Positions 1 to 11,431 are shown, numbered from the stretch's first letter. The stretch: DNA of 64,000 nucleotides from Adiantum capillus-veneris (GCA_014529385.2 CM043945.1:155142241-155206240); one strand, 5' to 3'. Notes: a model not told the origin generated them from the sequence alone. Program-made: numbers and translations.

Positions 1-133
1 TGAATATAGTGCCTTCCGCTATGGGGATGCCGACCTCAAGAGGCCCATTATCATGTGCAATTAGGAAGCACGATACATAATGCGGGTTAGTCAGCAAGGA
101 GGCAGGAAGACATAACTTACCGAACCAGCTTAC

Positions 134-219
<86 letters not shown>
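134..219. repeat. (AC)n microsatellite
   Basis: An almost pure AC dinucleotide run of about 43 units, ending where the sequence becomes CATACAGAG. No coding sequence is associated with it. Confidence 0.97.
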
Positions 220-223
<4 letters not shown>

Positions 224-1455
224 GAGAAGGTAATACTGATCAGAGGACATAGAACATAGAGTTACAATTGCGTGTTTTGTGTATGGCAGGGAGGACATAT
301 TTTCACAACACTGCACATTTCAATTGTACAAGCGCGACTCCAAATCGACAACACTGCAAGGTCCGTTATCTGCATCCAATTTTTAATGCCAATATGTTTG
401 CTTGGCGCAACACATAAACGCTACGGGGCAGGGCACGACTTCCGTTTCTTATAAATTTTTGGAGAGACCACAGTGCCAGCTCTCCACCATACATTTGTAT
501 GGCACCTCTGTATGACATGCACTGTATACTTTGCACTTTCGTCTCTGACGTTTCATTGCAAGATGATATGTTTAACTATTCACATTGCTTTTTTGTAGCT
601 TGACTCAAATAACAGTCTCTAGATTGGGAAATCAAAAAGCATCAGTACAACATTGCAGGTCAGTAAATCACCTCATTTATTGTTACAGTTCATTCATGCT
701 TTATCTATTTGCTTGTTTTAGAATTTTCGTACTACTTTCTTTGCTTTGGTTTATTTAGATCTCAGTTTTAGAACTATACACTCGATGTCGATCAACATCT
801 GCACATGTTAGTTACACACGCAACTCTTTGCATACGGTTGCTAGCCAATGCATGTGATGTATTACAATAGTGAATACATAAGTAGTAAATGCATGTGGTG
901 TATCTAAATATAGTGAATTCACCTTGTGCATCTTTACTTCAGCTCTAAATAATTGATGCCATACTATATATGTCCTCGTTTCTTCCGTACTAGATATTAG
1001 TATGAAGTTCTCAAGACCTAGAAGAGTATAGTCCAAGCGTCAATAAGCTAGGGAGCAAACTGCAACCAATTGGAAACTAGCTTATCGTCCATAATAGGTC
1101 ATGGTTTGAAATCATTGCATTATATAAACATTGGAGCATGCAAGTGACATCTTTTCTCACAATCTAGAAATATGACCCTCCTCCATGGCGATGTACCTCA
1201 CATATATAGCAATAAACGAGTTTGACAGACAAATGAAATAGACACTCCTACTTCCCTCACGTCTGTATTATTGTTGGGCGCTTTTCCATCAGAGCGATAG
1301 CAACAAGACTGAGCAGTATTGCATTGCATCTATAGTCGATTACCAGTTCAAGATACCAACCACGAATCAACAGTATCCCTTCTCTATTCATGCGACCGAT
1401 GAGAAATATTTGGACATAAAAGAGGAGGATATTATAATTATAGACTGGCTATCCA
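220..1455. other. Non-coding stretch, nothing recognised
   Basis: AT-rich sequence with only short chance reading frames on both strands. I recognise no protein domain, RNA gene or element terminus. It may be the insertion target of the copia element to its right. Confidence 0.5.
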
Positions 1456-1757
1456 TGTTAACTCAAACGACTTTTGATCTTATCGTAAGACAAAATGTCA
1501 GCGTAACAAGCAGTACATTTGCAGATCCCTTCAACAATAAATTTGTCCTCTTGGTTGGTGATCTTTGAAGGAGTACGAGCGGAAGTGCGACGCAAGAGAG
1601 AGTGCGAGAAGAAGAGCACGACGATATGGTGAACTCGCTCTACTGTAATGTGTAGAGCATAGTGAGTTCTTATTAGGTTTTTACAAAAGAATATGTGTAC
1701 ATACCTGGCGGCCCGCCCACTTACCTGGGCGACCACATTGGGCTTTATACCCCAACA
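1456..1757 (-). repeat. 3' LTR of copia element 1 (minus strand)
   Basis: On the minus strand the segment begins TGTTGGGGTATAAAGCCC directly after a purine-rich tract and downstream of the pol reading frame, as expected for a 3' LTR. The right border at 1757 is firm (TGTT start next to the tract). The left border is inferred from a TGTTAACTC on the plus strand, giving TGTT...AACA ends, and could be further right. Its opening resembles the LTR at 35.38 kb (TGTTGGGGTA, then AAGCCC and ATGTGG), suggesting a related family. I did not find a matching 5' LTR to the right of gag. Confidence 0.65.
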
Positions 1758-1770
1758 ACCTCCCACTTAA
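1758..1770 (-). other. Polypurine tract of copia element 1
   Basis: Minus-strand sequence TAAGTGGGAGGT ends immediately at the TGTTGGGG start of the 3' LTR. Position and composition fit a plus-strand-synthesis primer (PPT) of an LTR retrotransposon. Confidence 0.75.
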
Positions 1771-1846
1771 AGTCCAATGTGGTACTTTAAGTGTGAGAGA
1801 AGCTACTATACAAGCTAATATACAAGAGATGTAGAGAAGTGATGTA

Positions 1847-4800
1847 CTACCCTACACCTAACTGCTTGCGAAAATGCGCAAAGCTCTCTGAGGGAAGTCC
1901 TTTTGTAAGTAGATCAGCAGGATTTTCTGTGGTGTGAACTTTGACAAGCTAAAGTTGCTTATCCTCGAGCATTTCCCTGATGAAATGACACTTCACATCC
2001 ACATGCTTTGTCTTTGAGTGATAAACTGGATTGCGAGCCAATTGTATGGCACTTTGACTATCACAATATAACACATGCATCTCTTCTTTGATTCCCAAAT
2101 CTGTTACTAGTCGATTAAGCCAAATTGATTCTTTGCATGCCTCTGATGCTGCAACATATTCAGCCTCTGTAGTAGACTGAGTAACACAATCTTGTAATCT
2201 AGAACGCCATGATACTGCTCCACCAGTCAATGTAAAGACATACCCTGACGTAGACCTTCGGTTGTCTAAGTCACCTGCATAATCTGAGTCTGTAAAACCC
2301 TTTACACTTAGCTCTTGACTCCCATAGCATATACGCATACTCTTTGTAGCTTTCAGGTATCTCAATATTCCTTTCTCTGCCTCCCAATGTTTCTTGCCTG
2401 GGTTTGACATGTATCGACTTACTACTCCCACTGCAAATGCAATGTCTGGGCGAGTAGCAATCATTGCATACATCAAACTACCAACTGCAGACGCATATGG
2501 AATCTTATCCATTTCAGCCTGTTCTTCCTCAGACACGGGACAATCTTGTTTGCTAAGTTTCACATATGGTGGCAATGGAACACTCAGTGCCTTTCCCTTC
2601 TCCATATTGAAACGTTGCAAAACCTTGTCAATATACTCTGTTTGAGATAACCAAATCAACTTCTTTGATCTGTCTCTCTCAATGCGCATACCAAGTATAT
2701 GACTTGCCTCACCCATGTCTTTCATGTCAAACGATTTTGCCATCTTTGACTTCAAAGCTGAAATTTCTTCCAAGTGCTTGCCAGCAATCAACATGTCATC
2801 CACATACAAAATAAGGATCAACCAACTACCATCCTTAGCCTTCTTTGTATATAGACAGTGATCGAACTCACTACGTTTGTAGCCTTGAGAAAGCATAAAC
2901 TTGTGGAATTTATGGTACCATGCCCTCGGTGATTGTTTTAAGCCATAAAGACTCTTTAACAACTGGCATACCCAATCTTCCTTGCCTTTCTCAACAAACC
3001 CTTCTGGCTGCTGCATGTAAATTTACACATCTAAATCACCATGCAAGAACGCTGTCTTGACATCCATTTGGTGCAACACCAAATCTAATATGGCAACCAA
3101 TGCAAGAAAGCATCTCAATGTAGTCATCTTGACCACCGGAGAGAAGACTTCATCAAAGTCAATGCCTTGTTCTTGCTTAAAGCCCTTGGCAACAAGCCTT
3201 GCTTTGTACTTTGGCTGACTATCATGAGCGATGATCTTATACCTGTAAACCCATTTACAAGGTAGAGCCTTTTTGCCCTGTGGTAATTTAACTAGCTTCC
3301 ATGTCTGGTTTTTATGCAGAGCTGTCATCTCTGACTGCATGGCCAATTGCCAATTCCCGGAGTCCTTCATTTCCACTGCTTCCTTATAACATGAAGGCTC
3401 ATTGCAATCAGTCAACATGACATAGTTCATAGATGGAACAAACCTATCAGGAGGTCGCGTGACACGTCCAGATCTACGCACAATAGGTGGCTCAGGCTCA
3501 GCCACAACCTGTGGTTCCACTCTATCCTGTCCTTTCTCCTCTTGAGCCCTGACATTTTGTATTGCACGTGCAGGTCCATCTTCTTGGAAGAAAACTCTTC
3601 TAATCTCCTCAACCCTCTCTGGTTTAGAATGATATTTGGATTCATTAAAGTGAACATCATTGCTGCGGACAACCTTTCTGGATTCGGGATCCCAAAGTCT
3701 GAACCCCATCTCACCAGAATTACCATAGCCTAGAAAGATGCACTTTCTACTCTTTGGCTCAAGTTTGTTCCTAAATTCCTTTGGAACGTGAGTATATGCC
3801 TCACAGCCAAAGACTCTGAGATGCTTGTATGAGGGCATTTTTCCTGACCATATCATCTCTGGCACTGAATCCTTCTGCAAAACCTTGCTAGGAGATCTAT
3901 TTACAAGATGAACAACTGTTGATACAGCTTCAGCCCAAAACCCATTTGGCAGTTGTGCATTAGACAACATACTTCTGACCTTCTCTTGTATGGTCCTATT
4001 CATCCTCTCAACAACACCATTTTGAGGAGGATTGTAAGGAGCAATAAGTTCACGTTTTATACCTTTTGACTCACAAAAGTCTTGAAAGGCCTTTGAAACA
4101 TACTCTCCACCATTGTCAGTGCGTAAGCATTTAAGCTTCTTGCCACTCTGATTCTCCACAAGTGTCACAAACGTTTTGAAAACACTAAACGCTTCATCCT
4201 TGTGCTTGAGAAAGTAAACCCATACTTGCCTCGAGTAATCATCTATAAATGTCATAAAGTAAGAAGCTCCCCCTAGAGATAGGTTAGGCATAGGTCCACA
4301 CAAATCACTATGAACAAGTGCCAACTGTGTATCTCTTCTACTACTTCTATGCTTATGTGGCTGCTGTGTTTGCTTACCATACAGACAATGTTCACAGAAT
4401 TCAAAATAATTAAATGAAAAGCCAGGCAAATAACCAGAACGAGACAAGATTTCCATTCCCTTCTTGGACATATGTCCTAACCGGCTATGCCACAAAGAAA
4501 CGTTCGGCTGCTCGGTTACATTGATTACATTTTTAGAGACATTTGATACATAAATCATGTAAAGTCCTCCAGACTTTACTCCATGTGCTACTGTCATAGA
4601 ACCCTTGGATATCTTCCACATGTTCTGTCCAAAAGTGGTGACGTAGCCAGCATCATCAAGTAAACCTGTGCTGATCAAGCTCTTTGTAATTGCGGGAACA
4701 TGTCTCACATTCTTCAGCGTGAAAGAAGAGCCATTCTGAAACTTCAATTGAACATCTCCAACACCTAAGATCTCACATGTCTGCCCATTGCCTAGCCGAA

Positions 4801-5827
4801 CATGATCTTTAGTGGTCACATAAGAGGTAAACCACTCCTTGTTTGGAGACACATGAAGTGATGCCCCTGAGTCTATAATCCAGTCACTCAGTGCATTTCC
4901 ATCAGATGCTGTAAGAAGAGCTGAGTCCATTGTATTCTTCAACAAGTAGATGTCTCCTGACACCATACTGTCATCCTCTGCAACAGTGTTTGTCACATTT
5001 ATTTCTTGAATCTTCACTGAGGACTTGTTCTTCTCACCATGGTCTTCAGCTTTCTCTTTGCGTTTTTCTGCTTTCCATTCTCTGCAGTCTCTTTTCATGT
5101 GACCCTTCTTGCCACAATGGTAGCATTCTATGTCACTCTTGCCTTTAGCACTGCGGGACTTGCTACGAGACTGATTCCTCTTTCCACCTTTGTACTTTTC
5201 TTTGGTCCTTCCCTTGACAACTAAGGCTGTTCCTTTGCCTTTGTCCATTGTCTTTCTATTGGTTTCTTCAATAAGCAGACTTCCTTCTACACCTGCTATG
5301 TTCAAACCATCTGGAGGTGCAGAATTACTCAAAGCTGTGCGAAAAGTGTCCCAACTTTCCGGCAATGTGATCAACAGGAACATAGCTCTAACAGGTTCAT
5401 CAAACTTGACACCTTGAGCTGACAACTGACTATAGATTGTGTTGAATTCATTCAGATGATTGGACATAGGTGTCCCTTCTTTCATCTTCAAGTCAACAAG
5501 CTTCTTAAGCCAGTATACCTGTGAGGCTGCACTCTGCTTCTTATAAAGATCACTCAGCTTTAACCATGCTTGATAAGCCGACATCTCGTCTGCTACATTG
5601 AAGTAAACGCTTTCTGCCAAAGTCAGCATAATGGTAGAAAGTGCCAATTCATCCATTTCGCTCCATTCATCTTCGTCCATATCTTCTGGTTTTATCCCCT
5701 TGAGATTTATAGGTTTTATCTGCTTCTTTTGTACCAACACGTGCCAAATCTGCTTCTTCCACAGTGGAAAATTGGTTCCATCCAGCTTCTTGATATTGTA
5801 AAGAGCAGTGTCCTGTGATCCAGCCAT
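1847..5827 (-). pseudogene. Copia gag-pol polyprotein, two in-frame stops
   Basis: One frame runs 1,326 codons from ATG at 5827 to a natural stop at 1847, interrupted only by TAA at 3023-3025 and TAG at 1949-1951. Domains in order: gag (about residues 1-230), zinc knuckle CX2CX4HX4C at 235-248, aspartic protease DSG at 319-321, pre-integrase HHCC (H447, H452, C478, C481), integrase DDE (D508, D571, E607), then RT with YVDD and RNase H with a conserved CDSQSAIQLARNP segment and a terminal NPADLLTKGLPS motif. This order (integrase before RT) defines Ty1/copia; zinc knuckle and gag look Tork/Tnt1-like. The first stop replaces two acidic codons before IYMQQPEG; the second replaces a glutamine near the end. 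Length is normal for the family, so the copy is young but dead as written. Confidence 0.95.
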
Positions 5828-6229
5828 AGCTACGCTTCAGAGTAGTTTACTTTCCTGGGAAAAATTCGGCAGAGTTTCTCCTGTAAACTGACCTCTGAAC
5901 CAATATCAACCTGTCAAATGAACCAAGAAAGCTTCAGATTCTGTAGAAATTTTGGCAGAGTCTCCTTTGTAAAATGGCTCTGGTGTACTAAAAACAGACC
6001 AAAAACAGCTCAAAAAACCAATGTCTCTCTAACACTGTAAGCTGTGGGTAAACCTGTCCTGCACCTGTACTGTCTCTGACTGTCCTGTAAGCATAGACTG
6101 CGACAATGCCTCAACGGCAGTAAAGCAAAGATGCAATACAAGAGCCTCACGGACACATGGTTGCGGAGCCCTAGGGGAAGACCTTGCCATGTGGACGGCA
6201 TGCAGAGTTTAGGGGGCTTACCTAGGAAG
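5828..6229. other. Leader region upstream of copia-1 gag; 5' LTR not found
   Basis: In an intact element the primer-binding site and 5' LTR would lie here on the minus strand. I see neither a clean TGGTATCAGAGC nor any copy of the 1456-1757 LTR, so the element appears truncated or rearranged at its 5' end. Reading frames here are short and look accidental. Confidence 0.5.
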
Positions 6230-6300
6230 TCTATATAAGCATTGGTTGGGTGGAGAGCAGCTTGCGAGCCCCTTCCATCTCAAATTGGTAGCAGAGCAAG
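6230..6300 (+). promoter_or_regulatory. Possible plus-strand LTR end: TATA box and primer-site-like sequence
   Basis: The plus strand shows TCTATATAAGC, and about 50 bases later TTGGTAGCAGAGCAAGG, which resembles the TGGTATCAGAGC primer site with one substitution. This spacing is what the R/U5 end of a small plus-strand LTR would look like. The LTR start is not evident, so the reading is tentative. Confidence 0.35.
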
Positions 6301-6303
6301 GAT

Positions 6304-6304
<1 letters not shown>

Positions 6305-6353
<49 letters not shown>

Positions 6354-6357
6354 TTGG

Positions 6358-6421
<64 letters not shown>
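6305..6421. repeat. (CT)n microsatellite in two blocks
   Basis: Two long CT runs, each followed by the same short spacer CGATGTTGGG. The repeated spacer suggests that the block duplicated as a unit. The (Ser-Leu)n and (Arg-Glu)n reading frames across it are artefacts. Confidence 0.95.
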
Positions 6422-6425
<4 letters not shown>

Positions 6426-6753
6426 TTGGGTGTCACTCTTTTGTGGTAGAGGCACCTCACTCGTGCATGTCGCAAGCACAAAGACCGGAATTGAGTCAGA
6501 TGTCAAAATCCGCCCGTAAGTAGAGGTGGTGTGATGTTGAGTCGTAGAGGAAAGTCGTCGAAAGCTGAGTCGATGTCGATCCGTCTATGTCAGGCTCGTC
6601 GGAGCGGAGAGCCTAACGTCGATCTCAAAGACCGCAAACCGGAGAGATGCCTAATCTCTCTCTTCCGCTCTCTCACTGTCTTGCTCTATGCACGAACCAT
6701 GCCAAAGAAGTTGAATGTTGAGGTAGTTGAATGTCGAACACAAGCTCAAAAAT

Positions 6754-6754
<1 letters not shown>

Positions 6755-6789
<35 letters not shown>
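6755..6789. repeat. (CT)n microsatellite
   Basis: Pure CT run. The flanking 6430-7480 contains no recognisable protein domain on either strand; it may be leader sequence of a decayed element. Confidence 0.93.
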
Positions 6790-6793
<4 letters not shown>

Positions 6794-7484
6794 TCGGGGG
6801 TGTGCGAGAACGGGGTTGGAGTGTCGGGGGGCACCATGGGAATGAGTCCTTGCACTTCTGGGTTGTTGAGGGCAAAGGTGGATCAACCCTTGTACACAAT
6901 TAACTCTGCAAACTGTCGAACGCTGACAATTCTGACGGGAGCTGACGAGCTGTAGGACGTCCTCCTCGTTGCATTGCAAACGGTGTGTGGTCGGCCTTGT
7001 GATGCACAGCACTGCTCCCGCTTTTTGTTGTGGCTCAACATTGATGCTTTTCACTTTCTCGTCACTCCCCATGCTTGGTCGAGCTCGAGTGCTTGCCAGT
7101 TGCCCAATTCTCTTGATGTTGATGCTTATGCCTGCTCACTATCAGCCTTCAAACCCTCAACTTCCTTGGCTACTAAGCTTGAGAGGACATCATTCCCTCT
7201 TGGAATGCTTGCTTTCTTGCCTTTGATTGCTCTGCCTACTGCGAGATGCTGCCAAGACTTGCTAACGTGCCCAATTCCTTGCCTAATCCCGGTTCCTTCC
7301 TTCCAACTCTGCTCAAATGCCTTCAATTGCAAGTCTGAGGTTCTGCAGAACCTTCAAACCCTGCTCACTGTCGACCTGCTCCTTTGCCCGACTCTGCAGA
7401 GCTTGCCAAAAGCTCTCAAGCTTCCCTTTAATAGGGAGAATTGCATGTGCAGGGTGGGAGCGGGGATCGGGAAGGGCACTCGTG

Positions 7485-7497
7485 GGCTCTGATACCA
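7485..7497 (-). other. Retrotransposon primer-binding site
   Basis: Minus strand reads TGGTATCAGAGCC, the standard plant site matching the 3' end of initiator Met tRNA. It lies 8 bases inside the LTR at 7506-7694, as expected for a minus-strand element. Confidence 0.8.
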
Positions 7498-7505
7498 CTT
7501 GAAGA

Positions 7506-7694
7506 TGTTGTGATCCGTGAGTGCAAGGGAAGGAGAGAAGCGGAAGAAGATGAGAGGAGCACAGAGGTGTTTTTGGTGGAGCTTGTGAGACCAGACGTCT
7601 CACTCTCCTTATTCTCCATATAACCAAAGATTCTCCATATAACCAAAGAATGAGTAATGGACGAGAGCTCAGCCACAAGGCCTGAAACCTAACA
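7506..7694 (-). repeat. Short 5' LTR (minus strand)
   Basis: Plus-strand borders are TGTTGTGATCC and CCTAACA, so the minus strand runs TGTTAGG...CACAACA. A direct repeat of TTCTCCATATAACCAAAG lies inside and supplies a TATA-like motif on the minus strand. It is followed by the primer site. It does not match the 1456-1757 LTR by eye, so it probably belongs to a different, mostly lost element. Confidence 0.65.
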
Positions 7695-8103
7695 ATGGCA
7701 TCCCACTTGGAAACATGTGGACCACGAATGGGAGTTGGTTTGTAGCATCCTCATAGATCCATTTAGTTCTGCCCCAAGCCCCTCTGCCTCCCATATCATA
7801 CGCGGATGCCATTCGAGGCTCTTACAACGGTTACTTTAACCCTCTGCACATCAAGGTAACCCAGGCATGGGATTTCTGCTTGCTCAATTTCATCAAGGTC
7901 TTTGGAGCACTCAAGAGGTATTTCCACATCAATTAGTAGCTACCTCTGGTCCTCAGGGTATGCCTTCTCTATCCCCCTCCTCCAACCCTGTGGAAGAGGC
8001 TCCAATCAAAGCTAACGTAGGGAGTATGCCTCAAGAGGAAGTCAACTTGACATTCACAAGGACACTAACACTCGATTAGCAAATGAAAATGGGGTTATAA
8101 TTA

Positions 8104-8650
8104 ATAAATCAGACCTCGAGGCCTGGCATATCCAATTGCTTGACAAAGTTGTGATAGGGTTGTGTCATGGCCCCAGAATTTCCCTAGAAACCTTTAAAAA
8201 TTGGGTGACTGTAAAGTGGGAGAACAGGAACTTGTTCCCTCGGCAGATACAATTCTTACCTAATAATTACTACCTATTCTTTTTTGAAGATGCTAATAAT
8301 GCCTTACGAGTAATTACAAAAGGCCAATGGTTAATCAAGAACACCCCTATCTCCTTTTTTAAGTGGTATAAGGGGTTTAACCCTAGGGGAGAAAAACCTA
8401 CCAAAGTCCCTGTTTGGGTGGATTTTCTAGACCTCCCCATTGAATATTACCCTCGACTCAGAAATATAGGTGGAGTGGTTATATTGCTTATTTCATCCTT
8501 CATGTGTTGATTCTCAAGGTGGAGTGGCATAAGGCACTGGAAATAGTGCATATGAACGTGGGGTATGTAGCTCGCATTACGTGTGATACTTTTTAAAGAG
8601 AAAGGAGCATGGGTGGACGCAAAGAGCAACATTCAAATCGGGCTCTATGC
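8104..8650 (+). pseudogene. DUF4283-type fossil (LINE ORF1-like)
   Basis: The plus strand encodes a stretch with the pattern of the plant DUF4283 domain: SDLEAWHIQLLDKVVIGL, then a FPRQIQFLPNNYYLFFF core, GQWLIKNTPISFFKW, and the signature VPVWVDFLDLPIEYYP followed by LRNIGG. The frame then breaks, but KGAWVDAKSNIQIGLYA in another frame near 8595-8645 is the usual continuation. DUF4283 proteins are typical of plant non-LTR retrotransposon ORF1 and derived zinc-knuckle proteins. No start codon, zinc knuckle, endonuclease or RT follows, so this is a truncated, frameshifted remnant. Confidence 0.75.
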
Positions 8651-9640
8651 TCGGTCGGGTCAACAAGGAGGGAGTTACACGTAGCAGTGGCTTTTCTTGC
8701 TTGCAGTTGGACGTGAGCCTACAGTATTAAATCCAGCCTTTTGGGCATTTTTTGGCTCTGCAAAAGAGTGTTCCCGTGTTGAGATCTTCAACCATAGGAG
8801 CCCCAGACCCCTTGTAAGGGGTGATGTCCTGCACATCATTGTCTTCAGGCTTTTCTAGCTCCAACCCCTACCAAGGGGCTCTTCCCGTGGCTATGAGCAT
8901 TGAACTCCACCTACTAGAGGGAGGCTTTGCCACAGTGCTGTAGCAACTGAACCCTTGGCAACACTTCAAAGATTCATCTCCATTGAAGCAAAGGCATTGA
9001 GCATACAACTTCCCCCACTTCAAAGGTTTTTTTCCCGCAGTAAAGCAAAGGGCACTACCTCTTTATTGTGAAGAGGGGCTTCACCTCGGTGAAGAGGAGC
9101 TTCACATAAAGAGAAAACTCTCTCTCCTTCCCACTTTGCATTGCATCCTAAGCACAATAATTTTAAAATGTATATATTAATCCTCAAATTTGGAGATGAT
9201 TTGTCAATAGTACTATTGTAAAAGGATTACACACTATCGTGGAGAGTCTCCAAGGATAAGAGAATCCTTCAAGCACCATGGTTTCTTCAAGCATAAGCTT
9301 GATTGAAGGCTCCACCATTTCCACTGGCAAGTCTCTCACCACTAAGGATTATTATCGACTTCACATGAGACAAAAAATAAAGGTGAGGAGAAGAATGAGA
9401 CTTTGGGATCCTAAGCAACCACAGAAACTCACATCTATTGATATCCCATGGCCATCAATGAAACCTCCAAGTTTTGAACCAAAATGACCTTTTCTACGAT
9501 GATATACTCTGAAGATTTTTTGCCACTCTACTTGAAGGGGAAGAATTTTTTGTCATCCTATGTAGATATGTCATTCTGTGCGGATATTGTCTTCTTGTGT
9601 GGATATAGAATCTTCAGTGTATTGTCCTAGTCCAAACCCC
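8651..9640. other. Decayed retroelement 3' region, no domain recognised
   Basis: One 69-codon frame begins at 9278 but I recognise nothing in it. The segment ends in a purine-rich tract (AAGGGGAGGG, 9641-9650), so at least its end is probably the 3' untranslated region of a plus-strand LTR element. Confidence 0.4.
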
Positions 9641-9651
9641 AAGGGGAGGGT

Positions 9652-9860
9652 TGTTGGGAATCGTGGGCTTTGTCCTAGAGTCACTAGAGTGTGAGTGAAT
9701 GAGAGAAGAGGTGGAATATCCCACATATAAAGGTGTGAAGATGTAGAGCTACATAAAGCTCCCTTCATGAATAAACAATCCAAGTTTTGCATTACATGTC
9801 TCTTGTCTATTGATGAACTTGTGATGGGCTAGCCAACTACTCAAGATGGTGTTTAAGAGT
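9652..9860 (+). repeat. LTR fragment interrupted by the CACTA element
   Basis: A TGTTGGGAATCG start sits directly after the AAGGGGAGGG tract and a TATA-like CACATATAAAGG follows about 70 bases later, the layout of a plus-strand 3' LTR. The sequence is cut at 9860 by the CACTA terminus, so the LTR end is not in place. Confidence 0.6.
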
Positions 9861-9915
9861 CACTACAAGAGGCTATTCATATTAGCGACGCTTATAGCGA
9901 CGCTGACTGTGCTAA
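9861..9915 (+). repeat. CACTA 5' terminus and first subterminal motifs
   Basis: CACTACAAGAGG followed by TTAGCGACGC and ATAGCGACGC. The same core recurs in the right subterminal array and in the mini-elements at 19.8 and 26.8 kb, so these are probably the transposase-recognition motifs of the family. Confidence 0.85.
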
Positions 9916-9991
9916 AAAAATAACAGAGAGCGTCCAAAAACTCAGATCTCAGATCTGAGTTTTTCAGCGCCCTCAAGCAAGGAGCAGGTAA

Positions 9992-9993
<2 letters not shown>

Positions 9994-10050
<57 letters not shown>

Positions 10051-10052
10051 CT

Positions 10053-10112
<60 letters not shown>

Positions 10113-10230
10113 AGAGGAAGGAGAGCCAGGTATGCTCCTTCCCTCTCCTCACTATCATGTTCCCTTCCCCTCTTTCTCTCTCCCTCTCTCTCTCTCTCAC
10201 ACACACACACATACACACACACATAGTGTT

Positions 10231-10260
<30 letters not shown>
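9994..10260. repeat. Compound (CT)n/(AC)n/(GA)n microsatellites
   Basis: A (CT)n run followed by (AC)n to 10108, a short unique spacer, then another CT/CA block and a (GA)n block at 10234-10260. The reading frames through it are low-complexity artefacts. Confidence 0.95.
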
Positions 10261-10266
<6 letters not shown>

Positions 10267-10294
10267 AACATAAACAAAAACGCACACACACATA

Positions 10295-10490
10295 CATAAA
10301 CAAAGAATGCACGCACACATTGAGAGAGGAAAAGAGAGAGAGAGCATGCATAAACAAAAAACGCACACATTGAGAGAGGAAAAGAGAGAGAGAACATGCA
10401 TAAACAAAAAACGCACACATTGAGAGAGGAAAAGAGAGAGAAAACATGCATAAACAAAAAAACGCACACACATTGAGAGAGAAAGAGAGA
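10295..10490. repeat. 50-bp minisatellite, about four copies
   Basis: The motif CATGCATAAACAAAAAACGC recurs at 10345, 10395 and 10445, an exact 50-base period. A degenerate copy lies before 10345 and the last copy decays after 10480. Each unit also contains CACATTGAGAGAGGAAAAG. Confidence 0.92.
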
Positions 10491-10669
10491 GAAACTAATT
10501 TAACGTCGTAGGAAACTAATTAAAATTAAAAGACCTAAAGATCTAGTCGACGAGGAGTTGAACTCAAGACCTATTATTCAAGAGGGAAATGGCATAACCA
10601 ATCTATCATACTTGGCATGGGTGATAGAAAGGTTATACCATTTATCTCTTTTTATTGGCACACACATCC

Positions 10670-10881
10670 ACACACGCCGCGCACACACACAAGAAGAAGA
10701 GAGTTATAACGTCGTAAGAAACTATCCTAAAAGACGTTAAAGATTAGGTTAGATGTAAACTTACATTAAATTAGATTTAGGTTTATTTAAGTTAAATTAG
10801 ATTAGATTTAAGTTTATTTTTAATTAGATTTACGTTTATTTACGCTAGATTTAGATTTACGTTATATTAGATTAGATTTAG
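10670..10881 (+). repeat. Left copy of a direct repeat flanking the HMA capture
   Basis: Contains CACACAAGAAGAAGAGAG, then AACGTCGTA, an AAAAGACGTTAAAGATTAGG block, and a run of TTAGATTTAGGTTTATTT motifs ending in GATTAGATTTAG next to the HMA fragment. The same blocks recur at 11326-11535. Confidence 0.85.
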
Positions 10882-11244
10882 GTCTCCATAGACTGCGATG
10901 CCTGCATGAAGCGGGTGAAGAAAGCCCTCAATGGAATATAGGGTATTGCTGCCTTCACTCATGGTGGGCTCCGTCGATCCAAAAGTACTGGTGAAATGTC
11001 TTCAGAAGATAGGAAAGAAGGTGGATCTTCACGGCGGCAAGAGTCACTACATCCCCGACACAATGACCATCTAGACAACCTCTAGTCATTCAATAGCAAC
11101 TTCAAAGTTAGTAACAAGAGCAAGAACGGTCTAAAGGGCCAATTGCTATCGTCAGATGTGGATGGAGATGAGGCAGCGTCACCGCCGGAAGTTAACTCTC
11201 ACATCTTTGGTGATGAGAATGCCAACTCTTGCCGAGTTATGTGA
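10882..11244 (+). pseudogene. Captured heavy-metal-associated (HMA) domain gene fragment
   Basis: The plus strand encodes VSIDCDACMKRVKKALNGI, the metal-binding loop (CxxC) and first helix of a plant HMA domain, then after a stop and a frame change VGSVDPKVLVKCLQKIGKK followed by VDLHGG, the last strand and helix of the same fold. The middle strand is missing, so an internal deletion is likely. A further open stretch reaches a TGA at 11242. This arrangement is typical of metal-handling HIPP/HPP proteins or copper chaperones, which bind metal through the two cysteines. It begins right after TTTAG, a splice-acceptor-like end, as if an exon was taken. It lies inside the CACTA element between duplicated element sequence, so I read it as transduplicated host sequence, not a functional gene. 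Confidence 0.8.
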
Positions 11245-11325
11245 AAAATTATGTGTTAAATCAGTTTTAAGGTTCTTATAATCCCTGTTAGTTTAGTTCT
11301 TTGTTTTTAATATAACATAATTTAT

Positions 11326-11375
11326 GTTAGATTTAGATTTATGTTATATTAGATTAGACTTAGGTTTATTTAGGT

Positions 11376-11431
<56 letters not shown>

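Noticed and set aside
1458-1766. 102-codon minus-strand frame as a gene
   Set aside because: It lies almost wholly within the candidate 3' LTR of copia 1 and shows no domain.
6218-6523. Reading frames made of Ser-Leu or Arg-Glu repeats
   Set aside because: They are translations of (CT)n microsatellites in every frame, with no flanking domain. The same holds for frames at 9.86-10.47, 27.95, 28.2, 32.7 and 34.0 kb.
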